This document shows positions 53,801 through 64,000 of a stretch of DNA of 64,000 nucleotides, one piece after another; the first letter of the stretch is position 1; each line of letters starts with the position of its first letter. The notes under the pieces are model-generated. The model saw nothing but the letters and a program-made list of their open reading frames with translations, was not told the DNA's origin and did no database searches. Origin of the DNA: Bryopsis sp. KO-2023 (Eukaryota > Chlorophyta > Ulvophyceae > Bryopsidales > Bryopsidaceae); the NCBI GenBank assembly GCA_030272585.1, contig BSYQ01000005.1, positions 2,418,001 through 2,482,000 of the forward strand. Direction: 5' to 3'. A program made the translations under genes and the position numbers.

Positions 53801-56559
53801 TTACCCGAGCGCACAGAACCTCTCGGAGAACTTTTTCTTTCCCCCAGTTCTACGTTTGGTGGGCGTTAAATCCACCGTTTGAGCTTTCACGGAATCGTCC
53901 TCCGTGGATGAAGAAGATCGTTGCCCAGCTTTGGGTTTCGGGGCGACCTCAGCGATTCGTGGCGGCGGGAGCGCCGCCAGAGCTTCCCTCGACTTGGACG
54001 TGTACAGATCCGTCAAATAGGAGAAAACTGCAAACCCAATAAGACATCAATTCTTCCCCTTGTGATGAGCTGTGTGTGTGCAGAAAACCAGGCACACCCC
54101 ACTACCCCATTTGACAAAAAAAGGGCTCATTATCCGGAAAATGGATTTTCAAAAATTGTGAATCAATCCTGGATCCAGTATCAGGTGTCAGGGCAGCAAG
54201 AACTATTTTCTCAAGCATCCATGAAACTTTTGCCATTTTACACTAGGAGGGGGGGGGGGGAATGTTGGTACTAGGTATTTTACAATGAGCTGAGATGAGT
54301 CATGAGATTGCGGCAAAAATCGCTTTTCCAGGATCGGTGTGAACTATCACAAACAAGAGTTGCAGTTTGAACTGATATGTAACACCAAGCTTGAATCAAT
54401 TGGCCAATCAATCAGGGACCTGACCTGGATGATTGACTGAATTGACCAGGATTTACTACTGTTTCTTGTGTGATTGGGGAAAAAATTGTGTAATTGTTTT
54501 CTCTCAATACTTGAATGAGCATTTTTTTTTTGCCATCCTGAACAAGTCGAAGATTGATGATAAGTTAACCTTACTATCGGTTCTTTTTTCAGTTTTTTCT
54601 ACTGATTCAATGATGGCTTCAAATTTTATTTTCTTTGTTTTTCTGTTCGGAAGTATTGTTCGCACTTGTTGCTTTCACCCCCCCCCCCTCCAAAAAAAAA
54701 AACTTTTGTGAGGATCTTGTATGTGTTTCTACTTCTCTTTCTGTTTTTTTTTTTCATAGATTTAGGTTTGTTCCAATCAAAATTTGCTAAAGCCAATTGT
54801 TTTTGTTTTTTTTAAATCACCTTCTGTGACATTGAGACTCTCCTTCACGCAGGATCGATAAACTCTCAACCCCAATTTCCTGGCCATATCCTCCGCTTCT
54901 TCGTTGCTCATCGCAGCCTGTGGCAATTGGCTTTCTTTAGTTTTCAAGTTTCGGTGTTTTTTCTTTCCTTCTCGCAATCACATCGTTTTCTTTTGGTTTG
55001 TTTTCATTCATAATTCTCAGATTTTATGACCCCAAAAATCTGTTTTCTGCCAGTTTTGATACTTTTTTTTTTTTTTTGGCCTCTGTTTTTATTAGGTTTT
55101 CGGTTCAATTCAGGAATTTGTTGGTTCCCGAAGAAGCAAGTGAAAAATTCCTCTTGCAGAACACAAAAACAATTAAAAAAAAAAAAATCCTTCACAATTC
55201 TTGCAAACATTTTTTATCAAAACACCACAAATACGATAATTTTTTTGAGCTTCACACAACACAGTTGCTTTGATTTTTCTTTCTATCGAACCAGTATTTT
55301 CTGGAGTAAATCACTCCCACCACAGCCGGCTTTTTGAAAAAAAGAATAAAAAAATACATAATGGAAACTCCCCTCACCTGGTCAATCAGGTCGACTTTGT
55401 TCTGAACAATGGCCATGGCGATATCACCACACTCAGCTTCGACCCTAGCTTTCCATCTGGGAATGGCATCGAAGGCTGCTCTATCAGTTGTAGAATACAC
55501 CAAAACCGCAGCTCCAGCCCCTGCGAATTGGTCCAGAATTCAGAAAAGAATTCCCCCCATAAAAAAACACAATTCAAAGAACAAATCTTCACAACTTTTC
55601 CATTAATCCAAATACTTCATTATGCACCCCTGACTCGGACGAGAAAAATCACAAGAAAGGGCTTTTGCTACTACAGACTTTTGTTGCAAAAATCGTCAAC
55701 AAAACGACGTTTTTTTCTTCTTTTAAATCATGAAATCTAGATAAGACCGGACGATTCCTGACTTTCAGTTTTGAAGGAATGCTGACCAGCGTCCCGTATT
55801 AAAATATTTGTCAGTGAACTTATTTTCGCATTGATTAGGCTACACTTGATTGTGAAGAGAAATACTAAAATTAAAAAATTAAAAAAAATCAATATTGTTT
55901 TGAGACCTCTGAAATACGTTCTGGTGATGGAATCGAACTCTTCTTGGCCAGCTGTGTCCCAAACCATCATTTTGAAATCCTCCTCCAAAGATTTGTTGTG
56001 CAATGTTCGTTCCAGGAAATCCACCCCGATCGTTTTTTTGTACTCATCCGTAAATATGCCTCTAAAATGGACCAAAAAAAGAAAAAAAAAGTAACTCATG
56101 TGCAAGGAAATCATTAATTTTCTCAGGAATCTGGTTGCGGCAAAGATCGCATGACTGACAAAGTTTAACAAGCAAAGGATGAACCACCCACTGCAACCAA
56201 GAAGAATGTGTTCTTGAGTTGCACTTAATTCTCAGCATGAATTTTGTTTTCGTTTTGGAACAAATTCCTTTCGCACACATTGAATCAGAAACTTGACTAA
56301 CGCCCAGGGTTTTGGACCGATGCTCGGAAGACTCACTCACTTGCAGAACCTCCGTATCAAACTCGTTTTCCCCACGCCTCCGTTTCCGACGACCAGCACC
56401 TTTATCTCTTTCTACAAAACGCGTATCGCCATCACGAGCAGACGTCAGGTCGAATCACTCCACACCCAAACTCGGAACCACAGGAGCCCATCTCGAGTCG
56501 TTCAACGGTCAACAGAGTTCGAGTTTCGTTCCGCTCACCTCGAGATCTTCCTCCTGCAT
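53801..56559 (-). CDS. RAB23: Rab23-type small GTPase
   Basis: Six exons on the minus strand: 56539-56559, 56341-56411, 55907-56061, 55378-55520, 54821-54917, 53801-54027; all GT-AG, all in phase, 237 residues, the same length as animal RAB23. The first exon encodes only seven residues (MQEEDLE), matching the animal start MLEEDME. G motifs: GNGGVGKT (P loop), TIGVDFLER (switch I, a Rab23 signature), WDTAGQEEF (switch II), QNKVDL (NKxD) and SCVKESLNV. The C-terminus CALG is a CaaX-type prenylation box, as in other Rab23 proteins, rather than the double cysteine of most Rabs. Rab23 is a membrane-traffic GTPase linked to cilia in animals and protists. The Ser/Lys-rich tail is the variable region. 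Confidence 0.95.
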
Positions 56560-57245
56560 TCTTCCACAATAGCTAAGAAGGAAACGAGCAGCCCCTCCCA
56601 AAGGAAAAAACACAAAGAACAACACCGAATTTCCTTGCGCGGTTTTACCGAAAAGCAGTTGTTTCTTTTCCAAAGTCGTCGCGCAGTGGGTGCGGACGCC
56701 GCCAAAGAGGGTCTATTCTTGAACACGATTGCGGCGTTGCTCCTCTGGTCGAGGGGGGCTAGGAGTGTTTGCGTTACGGGTGTAATTGGGCATCGAACCG
56801 CGCACAGCAAGTTGAAAGAAAACTGAACTGAACCACTGGCGGGGGGGTGTCAAAAGACGTCAAAATGGTGAATTTCATTGGTCTGGCCATATCGCCATAT
56901 AATCAGAGAAGACCCAAAAGGGAAAGAAGCCCCATCGACCCCTGGTTTCCCCAGTCGTCGAGCATCTGACCAGAAACGTACGTTGAAACGCAATAGTGTT
57001 ACGGCCGTCAGCCACTGTGGCAGACAGAGAGAAGATTGAACGAGCGGTCGATCGATCGTTGGCTTACTCCCTTCTCTTTGTTCCATTGGGGATGTTTTCG
57101 TTTCCTTACATTCTGTTTTTTCTCGATTGTGTGCAATCGTTTTCCTCCTCCTGGCAGTGTGTTTTTGAGGGGCTCACTTTTGCTGAGGGGCATGATTTAC
57201 GGTCGATTGTTTGATTGAAACATCAGCAGCTTGCATTGTGTTGAC
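56560..57245. other. Upstream region of RAB23
   Basis: GC-richer stretch at 56560-56800 probably holds the RAB23 promoter and 5' untranslated region. Further right is unassigned sequence up to a miniature element. No gene seen. Confidence 0.4.
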
Positions 57246-57626
57246 CAGTGTATATTTTTGTGGCCCATTGTGGCCCTTTTGGCCCATTTTGGCCCCCAAA
57301 AAAATCAGAATGGCAAATTTTGGGGCCACAAAAGGGCCAAAACGTTTTAATAGAAGATGAATTTGGGGCCACAAAAGGGCCACATTCCCCCGAAGTTTGT
57401 AAGGCCTGGGCCACATCCAAGAAATCAATCGAGTTTCCACAAAAATCAAAATCAACAACATTAAGTAAATGCTATATAAACACCAAGCCTTGTAATTTTT
57501 GTTTTTGAGGTTGGGGCCACATTCTATTTTTTTCGGACAAATTGGGCCACAAAAGGGCCACAACTGGATGAAACGGCCAAATTTAGGGCCACTTTGGGGC
57601 CAGTGAAATTGAAAAAAAATACACTG
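57246..57626. mobile_element. hAT-like miniature element, GGCCACAAAAGGGCC-rich
   Basis: 381 bp with ends CAGTGTATATTTTT and AAAAAAATACACTG and 8-bp duplication GTGTTGAC (57238-57245 and 57627-57634). The interior repeats TTTGGGGCCACAAAAGGGCC in both orientations. No coding capacity. It lies between RAB23 and VPS36; a diverged relative is inside VPS36 at 59839-60027. Confidence 0.88.
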
Positions 57627-57783
57627 GTGTTGACCCGAGTGTGTAGTGGGAGTGAGATTAGGCTCGGGGCGAAGCCCCTTTCAGACGAGAACTTGGATGG
57701 ATTACAATGACGGTCGTTCTAACTCTTGGTCCACTTTGAGAATGAATGAGTCATGCCCTAAGAGAGGGTGCCGACCACGAATA

Positions 57784-57885
57784 CAGTCGGGTCACCCAAT
57801 ACCGCCGTTTTGAATAGCGCCGTACTCGATATAACGCCGGTTTTTTTGAGCTGACACACACCGGCGGTATTGCGTGACCCGACTG
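57784..57885. mobile_element. Tigger/pogo-like miniature element
   Basis: 102 bp flanked by TA, with ends CAGTCGGGTCACCCAA and TTGCGTGACCCGACTG. Its left 65 bases match the inverted right end, and its right part the inverted left end, of the transposon at 17245-44942. It is thus a deletion derivative consisting only of the two ends. It lies about 195 bp upstream of the VPS36 start codon. Confidence 0.9.
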
Positions 57886-58079
57886 TACCCTGAACGTCCA
57901 CAATCGCAAGTCCCCTGAGGTCCCATCTAGCATCCCATCTCACACATTGTGGTGGATAATGCGTGATTTTCGAATTCAACCAGACGCAATCTGCTGTGCA
58001 ATCTGCTGTTGAACCAGGAAACTGGAAGGCGCTCCTTTTGTATCTGCGCACGAACCGATAAACTTTTTACGATTTCATC

Positions 58080-61000
58080 ATGATACTGGATGCTGTCCAG
58101 TTGAGCGGCAGCGGGCGCCCAGTGTTGCTCGAAGGCGAGGTCGAACGGTTGATGATAAACAAGGTACAGCAGTTTTCCCCTTGGTTTAGACACACACCCC
58201 CCAAAGAAAGAAAAAAAAAAATAGTTGAAAATTAAAAGAAAAGAAAAGTTTTATCACCCACTGCCAAAATTCCAAAAGAAAAAGGTGCCAAGACCTTGCA
58301 GCATCGTTGGCCACAGCACCTCCCATTAATGTTCCATCTGCAGCCAAAAAATGCTGAAAAAGAAAAATTAAACCAGCAAAAATTAAAATTTTGTTCATAG
58401 AAGTGTTCGATGATACAGGGACCCGGCCTTGAATCTCTTGATATTTACTAATTTTTCGAACTTTTCCTACTTTATTTTTCTGGATCTTTTTTTTTTTTGC
58501 TTGAATGAAAATTCTGTGGCTAGATCCTTGCTAATTTTGTGGAAATATTTTTCGTGGGGTCTGAAAGTGAGGGTAAAATTTCAGTGCAGGTGGACTTGGT
58601 GTTTCCAGGTGAAGGTGGCATAGAAGGAGCTGTTGCTGAAAAGTATAAGGTCAGTTTTGCTGCAACAGGTTTTTTTTTTATCAATTTTCTGGTGAAAGTT
58701 ATTCCTCTATTGCTTCATGAATTTTCGTTTTCTCCCCCAAATTCTTTATGTGCCAAGTAAGATGATCGGTGGTGGTTTTTTACTTTAAAAAGCAAGTATG
58801 TATGTTTCAAATCCAAGTCCACACCCTTGGCTTGAGGAAATATGCTTCCATCTTTTTGCTTTCCAAAACCCTTTTCTGAACTATTCAATGCGAGCATGCA
58901 GCTGTTTTTCCCTGTTTTCTGATTTTTTTTTTTCTCTTTTTTTTTTTTGGGGGGGGGGGTGGTGACATTAATGCTGAATTTTTTTTGGCTTATGTTTTTC
59001 CTTCTCTGTTGAAAACGACTGGGCAGGGAGGTCGCATTGTATTGACATCGCATCGAATTCTGTGGATCGACGTGGCAGCTTCCCCAAGCCCAGGCCTTTC
59101 TTGTTTCGTCCCTCTGTGTGCAGTTCACTCAGGCTCCATTTCAAAATCAATTTCTGCATGGGTGAAAACTCCGAAGCTGAAACTGCAAGTGCTCCATAAT
59201 GGAAACAGGAGGCCAGCCACAGGTAAAACTGATGCAAATTCTGGACGCGTATGGGTAAACAGATAGGCCAAATAACAATATTGAGCTCCTGATTGTTTTG
59301 TTGATCTGTTTTGCTGGCCAGTGTGTATAATAGAATATCCAACCTACCATATGATTGGCTTGTCATTTCAGTTTCTGCCATTTTCTAAATTCTTTTTGGG
59401 TATAATAGGAAAAAAAACGCCACTCCTTGCCATGCCCAGAATCTGTTGTTTTCCGGAAACCCCTTTCAAAAGTTCAATTAGGATTTTCGTGTACTGCTCT
59501 CTTTTTCCCCTGGCCAACAGATTTTGTTCTTTTGCTTCGGTGTCAGACATAGCTGATGCTGTCGGCACCGTCAAGCTCGCTTTGCTGTGCAACGATGGAG
59601 TGCCTGACACTTGGGAAAAACAACTGAACTCAGCCCTGGCGAAACGCGAGTGGCTAAACACCAGCGCAGCACAATCACCCCAGCCCACGATATCAACGAC
59701 AGCACCCCTGCCCTCAAAGCTCGATTCTTCTGGAGCCAACATCCAGATGGTGGAGCAGCTGGTTGGAATGGTAACCCCCCCAAAAAACGATCTCTAAGAA
59801 AATCCATTTTTTGTGGTTTTTTTTTTGTCAGGGATGTTCAGTGTGTGTTTTTTGTGGCCCTTTTTGCCCATTGTGGTCCCCCCAAAAAAATTCCTGGCAG
59901 TTTTTCGGACCACAAAAATGCGCCAGAACATTCTTTTGTGAAAGATAAACAAAAGCGCGACGGCCAAATAAATTAGTTAAATTTAGAACCGCTTTTGTGC
60001 TGGCGAAATTAAAAGAAAAATACACTGAGCCTGTCGCACAAAAACGACATCGATCGGGTGGGTTGATGAAATCCAAAGACCGCTGCTGGTAAAAAGCCCC
60101 CTTATTTTTGTTGCATTTCTTTTTTTGGAAATAAAAAACAGGGTTTTAACCGAAACCGGTCGATTCGAGCTCTTGTGGCGACGAACAATGAAAATTTATC
60201 AGCAGCGATGGACTGGATTCTGGCTTTCCAACACGATCCATCGTTGGATAATCCTCTGGGGGTGGCCGATAGAACCGGGGCTTGGGGAAACCCCTCCAGT
60301 ACGCCACCCCTGTCTTTGAAAAGTGTGGGGGTGGCTGCCATTATCAAGAAGCAAGAGGAGGCTGCACAACAAACTGATCAGTATGTGTGTTTTTATGGCT
60401 GTTTTTACTTTATTTTTTTTTTACTTTCATTTTTTTTCAATGATTATACGGATGTTTGTTTAGTAACTTTACTCAACAAAAGAAACTGGTAATAAAGGTC
60501 TATTACCACTTGGAGAAAGCGGAAATCTTGATTTGGCCTGACCGCTGTACGAACGAGTGTTTCTTTCGTTGTTTTTTTTTCCCTCCCCACAGCGTACCTC
60601 CATCGTGATTCTGTCATTTTTTTTCTCAAAAAAATTTTCCACCCATCCCCTTTTTTTTTTTTTTTTTAATTCCAGGTCACTGACGCAAGCGTTTCAAGAT
60701 CTGAGGGGGCTGATGGAAAAGGCTCAAGAGATGGTGAAATTGGCCGAAAAGTTTCGCAGCAGTCTGGGATCGTCCGGGATGGACAGCGATGCTCTGGACG
60801 AGGAAACCATGAGCGAAATGATAAGAATGGGAATAGCAAGCCCGGTCACCAAGGAAACCGCAGGTGCACCATTAAAAAAACAAAAAAAACGGTTGCTTTT
60901 TTTTGTCCTCTTGATTTTTCCTTTCCTAATCTTGTGTTCTTTTTTTTGGGGGGGGGGATTGCGAACAACGAGGGCAGAGTGTTGAAACAAAATGAAAATT

Positions 61001-62430
61001 CCCCTGTCTCATCCTCTCTTGTATTTTATTTCCCACTCTTTTTTTTTTCCCAATCATGAAATCTTCAATTTGAGCAAGTTTCTCACTTGTTCATTTTATG
61101 TTTTATTTTTTTGTGGTTTGTTATTCACATTAAATTCTGATTTAACTTTGTTGCTGATGTGCAGCAATTTTTTTTTTTCTCCTCGTTTGATATATGTTGC
61201 TTGCTACAATTCATTTTTTTTGTAATAACATTTTCAATTTTATTCATTTATTTTTTAATGTTTTCGGTGTCTTTGTTGCAGGGGCGCTCTATCATCAGGA
61301 GCTGTCTCGGCAATTGGCTGATTTCATAACGGAGCCCCTAGCCAAAGCTGGAGGAATGATGACCCTGCCTGACGTCTATTGCAGATTCAACAGAGCGAGA
61401 GGGGCTGAACTGGTTTCCCCAGAGGACCTAATGCAAGCTGCATCTCTTTTCCCCAAAATCGGAATGCCCTTGCAGGTGGGGTGGTTGGCAAAAAATTTGC
61501 TCTTTCTTTTCTGGTTTTTTGATCCCTTTTTTGTTTTTTTGAAATTAAAAACATGCTGAAAATGTGAATTGCTGTTTTGGAGAAAAACTGCAGTCGGAAG
61601 TTTTTTTTTGGGGGAGGGGGAGGGAGGGGATTATATCGTTCGTATATTTTTTTATCGATACGTTTCCAATGGGGAAAGGTCCAATGCGAGGATATTTCGT
61701 CACAAAAAACTTGCGCAACCCAATATTGAATCGAGGACTTAACCCCCCCCCCTTCCCTTTTGCTACTTCAACCTGATAGGCCTTAGATTCTGCCCCTTGC
61801 ATCTTTTCTCGGTGCTTTTTTCCTGGTTAACTGTACTGATGGGTTGTTCCCAGCAACACTAGTTCGAAGGATTGCTTTCCAGAAACTGCCAGAAGAGAAA
61901 ATAGGAACTCTGTCTCTATTTTCTTGAGGAGCGTAGACCTGGAAATTTAAGCTCTTGGAGCTAAATTTCACAGGAATCTCCAGAAAGGCTTGTTAAGGGT
62001 CCTTAAAAGCCCAAAACTAAGCCCTTACCACGAAGCAAACAAGAGAGCGTCCTTCGAATCATTCAAAAGGTCTCCATCAGAAAACTTCCAACCCAAGAAT
62101 GATCACATGTGATATGCCTGTTTGGGTTGGTTTTTTTCCCCACAGGTTAAATCCTTCCCCAGTGGAGTGACGGTAATTCAGTCCAGCGCTCATGACGAAT
62201 CAGAAGTGTGTCGAAAAATATCCGAAGTGGTGGAGAATGGTAAGAAAGAGGTCGGCGGTCTGGGAAGACCCATCACTGCATCTGACATAGCCACAGCTCT
62301 GTCAGTCCCTGTGACCATTGCCCAGGAACACCTTCTGACCGCTGAGAACCGGGGGGTGTTGTGCAGAGATGACGGACTGGAAGGATTGCGCTTTTTCGAC
62401 AATTTTTTCAAGTCTGCCCATGTTATGTAA
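58080..62430 (+). CDS. VPS36: ESCRT-II subunit VPS36 with inserted UBA domain
   Basis: Eight exons: 58080-58163, 58590-58649, 59027-59222, 59547-59770, 60142-60380, 60676-60863, 61282-61475, 62146-62430; all GT-AG, all in phase, 489 residues (human 386). The GLUE domain (about 1-150) shows [12 protein letters not shown] and [13 protein letters not shown]; it binds phosphoinositide and, in many species, ubiquitin. Residues about 181-225 ([20 protein letters not shown], then [15 protein letters not shown]) are a UBA domain, spliced across exons 4 and 5. The core from about 269 ([20 protein letters not shown]) to the end is the paired winged-helix region ([42 protein letters not shown]), which assembles with VPS22 and VPS25. 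ESCRT-II sorts ubiquitinated cargo at endosomes. The UBA insert is the unusual part. Confidence 0.95.
59839..60027. mobile_element. Diverged hAT-like miniature element in VPS36 intron 4
   Basis: 189 bp with ends CAGTGTGTGTTTTTTG and AAAAATACACTG, related to 57246-57626 (shared GTGGCCC and GGCCAAAT motifs). Flanking 8-mers (GGGATGTT and AGCCTGTC) do not match, consistent with an older insertion. It lies wholly within the intron 59771-60141. Confidence 0.75.
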
Positions 62431-63952
62431 TTTTGGGATTGAGTGGTTGGGAAAATGTGGAGGAAACTATTCGGGCCAGTGGAAAACGAACTCTGGACAA
62501 TTCTTGGTTATGGTGCTCGCAAAACATGACAGGGCCAACCCAGAAATTACACATTCAGAACTACAACGTTTTCGTCAGCCCACCATCAAACTAGCATCTC
62601 TTAGAATCTGAAACACATGCTATTCGTGTTTCTTTGGTTGGTTTTATTCAGACCCTCCAAAACAGTGTAACTATTTTTGCAGTTTCACTTTGCCCCTCCA
62701 GTTAGTTTTTTCTTCCAAATCTTGATTTATAACAAAACCTCACCGGAAAAAGATCCACCTCACTTTTCTTGCATTCTGCGCTCAGAATCGTTAGAAGTAA
62801 CATGTGTTGAGTTCAGAAATGTTGAGCGTTTCGCTGCACCAAACGAGAACCTGGGTTGGCCTAGTGCATTACCAACAAGCACCAGCCAACCTTGAGGGTG
62901 CATTACCATCTTGTCCGTCGCATTCCACTCGAGAGGTAAAGGAGAGTTTATCATTGATTCCAACCCAATCACAACCACAAGTACCCCCAACCAGCATCCA
63001 CCACCACCCTTGCCTCCCAATGATTTTCAACCACTGCATCCACTCCATTGATTTCAAATTATCAAAGGTACTGTTTTCATGATGATCATGAAGGAAGCGA
63101 AAACCGTTTTCTCATGAAAGCTCCACAACTTGAAACACTGCTTTGATGGACGTATGCATTCCCTGACATACATTCCCTGACCTCTAAAAAAACAGGCCAT
63201 CTTCAAAGAGAAACGAAAAGAAATACATGGTTTGAAGGACCAGAGTTGGCTTTTTTTCCGACTTTGGCTTCTCCATGTCTGGGGTATGGTAATGGTGCCA
63301 GTACTTGCCTTCTGCATGGTCTGTCGGTTTGCCATGGAAATGATGAAATGAAAATGAGTGAAGGTTAGTTGGGAACGACAAGTGACATTGACTTCAAAAG
63401 AATATTCTGGAATCATGGGTTTACAACAAGCCAGTTTATTTTCCTAATCCGAGACAGCGAATTCCTCAACATTCCCAGCTATGCAAGTTGGCTGTTATTT
63501 CGTCGGAACGAATTCGCTTCTCGTTTGTGGGTCAGTTCTTGACACCGCTAAGATACGATACTCCGCTACTGTCAAATTTGTCGAAACCAGGCAATGAAAC
63601 AATGACTTGCATTTTTTACATCCAGCATCATCCGTAATATCAACCATTTTTCCGGTGCATTATGTGTTACCATCCCCCCACCAGAAAGGAAAAAAGAAAA
63701 AGACCGAGAATGTGTGCGACAATCCTTTTCACGTTTCCGTATTTTCAGCACCTTTTTCTCTCTCTTTTTTTGTTTTGATCTTATCTGTTCTAAAATTTCC
63801 CATGCCCATAAGGTATTGTCGGAAAAAAACAAACACCGAAACCCTAATAAAACCTGCTGTGATTCACTTTTTCTATCATAGTACATCAAAAAGATAATTC
63901 AAAAAAAATTGCATCCCTCCACATTTTTTTCTTTTCTTTTTTTCCCTTCTAC
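62431..63952. other. Intergenic region after VPS36
   Basis: VPS36 3' flank, then about 1.4 kb without a gene I can support. Some less T-rich stretches (62780-63060, 63360-63560) carry short open frames with no family landmark and no convincing splice pattern. Confidence 0.4.
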
Positions 63953-64000
63953 TACAAATTCTTGATGTCCAGACCTTCCAACTCCAGAATTTTTCGGTGT
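63953..64000 (-). CDS. Possible C-terminus of a minus-strand gene cut by the window edge
   Basis: On the minus strand the last 48 bases read HRKILELEGLDIKNL followed by a TAG stop at 63953-63955, a plausible protein C-terminus next to T-rich non-coding DNA. Too short to identify; it may be chance. Confidence 0.25.

Noticed and set aside
63054-63416. Minus-strand gene of about 120 codons downstream of VPS36
   Set aside because: No recognisable domain, mixed composition, and no supporting splice sites or neighbouring exons.

Overview
The window looks like nuclear DNA of an intron-rich eukaryote, probably a protist; I cannot place it further. The host genes use GT-AG introns of about 160-700 bases full of T, A and G runs. 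They include RAB23, whose presence suggests a lineage with a flagellated stage. The left 45 kb is almost entirely transposable elements; the right 17 kb holds four intact multi-exon host genes.

Left block, 1-13521: a Ty3/gypsy chromovirus fossil (element A, + strand, 5' LTR outside the window), interrupted by four DNA elements, one of which carries a fifth. Next, 13522-17244: an LTR scrap, another GATC-rich element, a 232-bp hAT-like miniature element and a degraded hAT transposase gene that still shows an intron.

Middle block, 17245-44942: a single Tigger/pogo-like DNA transposon with TA target duplications. Its roughly 3 kb has swollen to 27.7 kb through nested insertions. Along one path the nest is five deep: Tigger-like > GATC-rich hAT-like element > Ty3 element B > non-coding LTR element C > tRNA-bearing hAT-like element. 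The same transposon also holds Ty3 element D, a solo LTR and three further groups of hAT-like elements. D has identical LTRs, one long open frame and an extra Dam-type adenine methyltransferase-like domain.

Most small DNA elements have 8-bp target duplications and belong to several families. Their interiors are built from short, self-complementary, degenerate motifs (GATCGG, GTTACGG, CTGTGCAC, ACCGGTCC and others). Three families carry tRNA-like modules with intact A/B boxes and a TATA motif about 25-30 bp upstream; in two of them the modules form divergent pairs. I consider this the most unusual feature of the window.

Right block, 47186-64000: (1) a minus-strand gene fusing an LYR domain to an ApaG domain; (2) a divergent J-domain protein gene; (3) RAB23 on the minus strand; (4) VPS36 (ESCRT-II) on the plus strand with a UBA domain between its GLUE domain and core. 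Exon models were built by hand from splice sites, reading phase and family similarity. The four models keep phase throughout.
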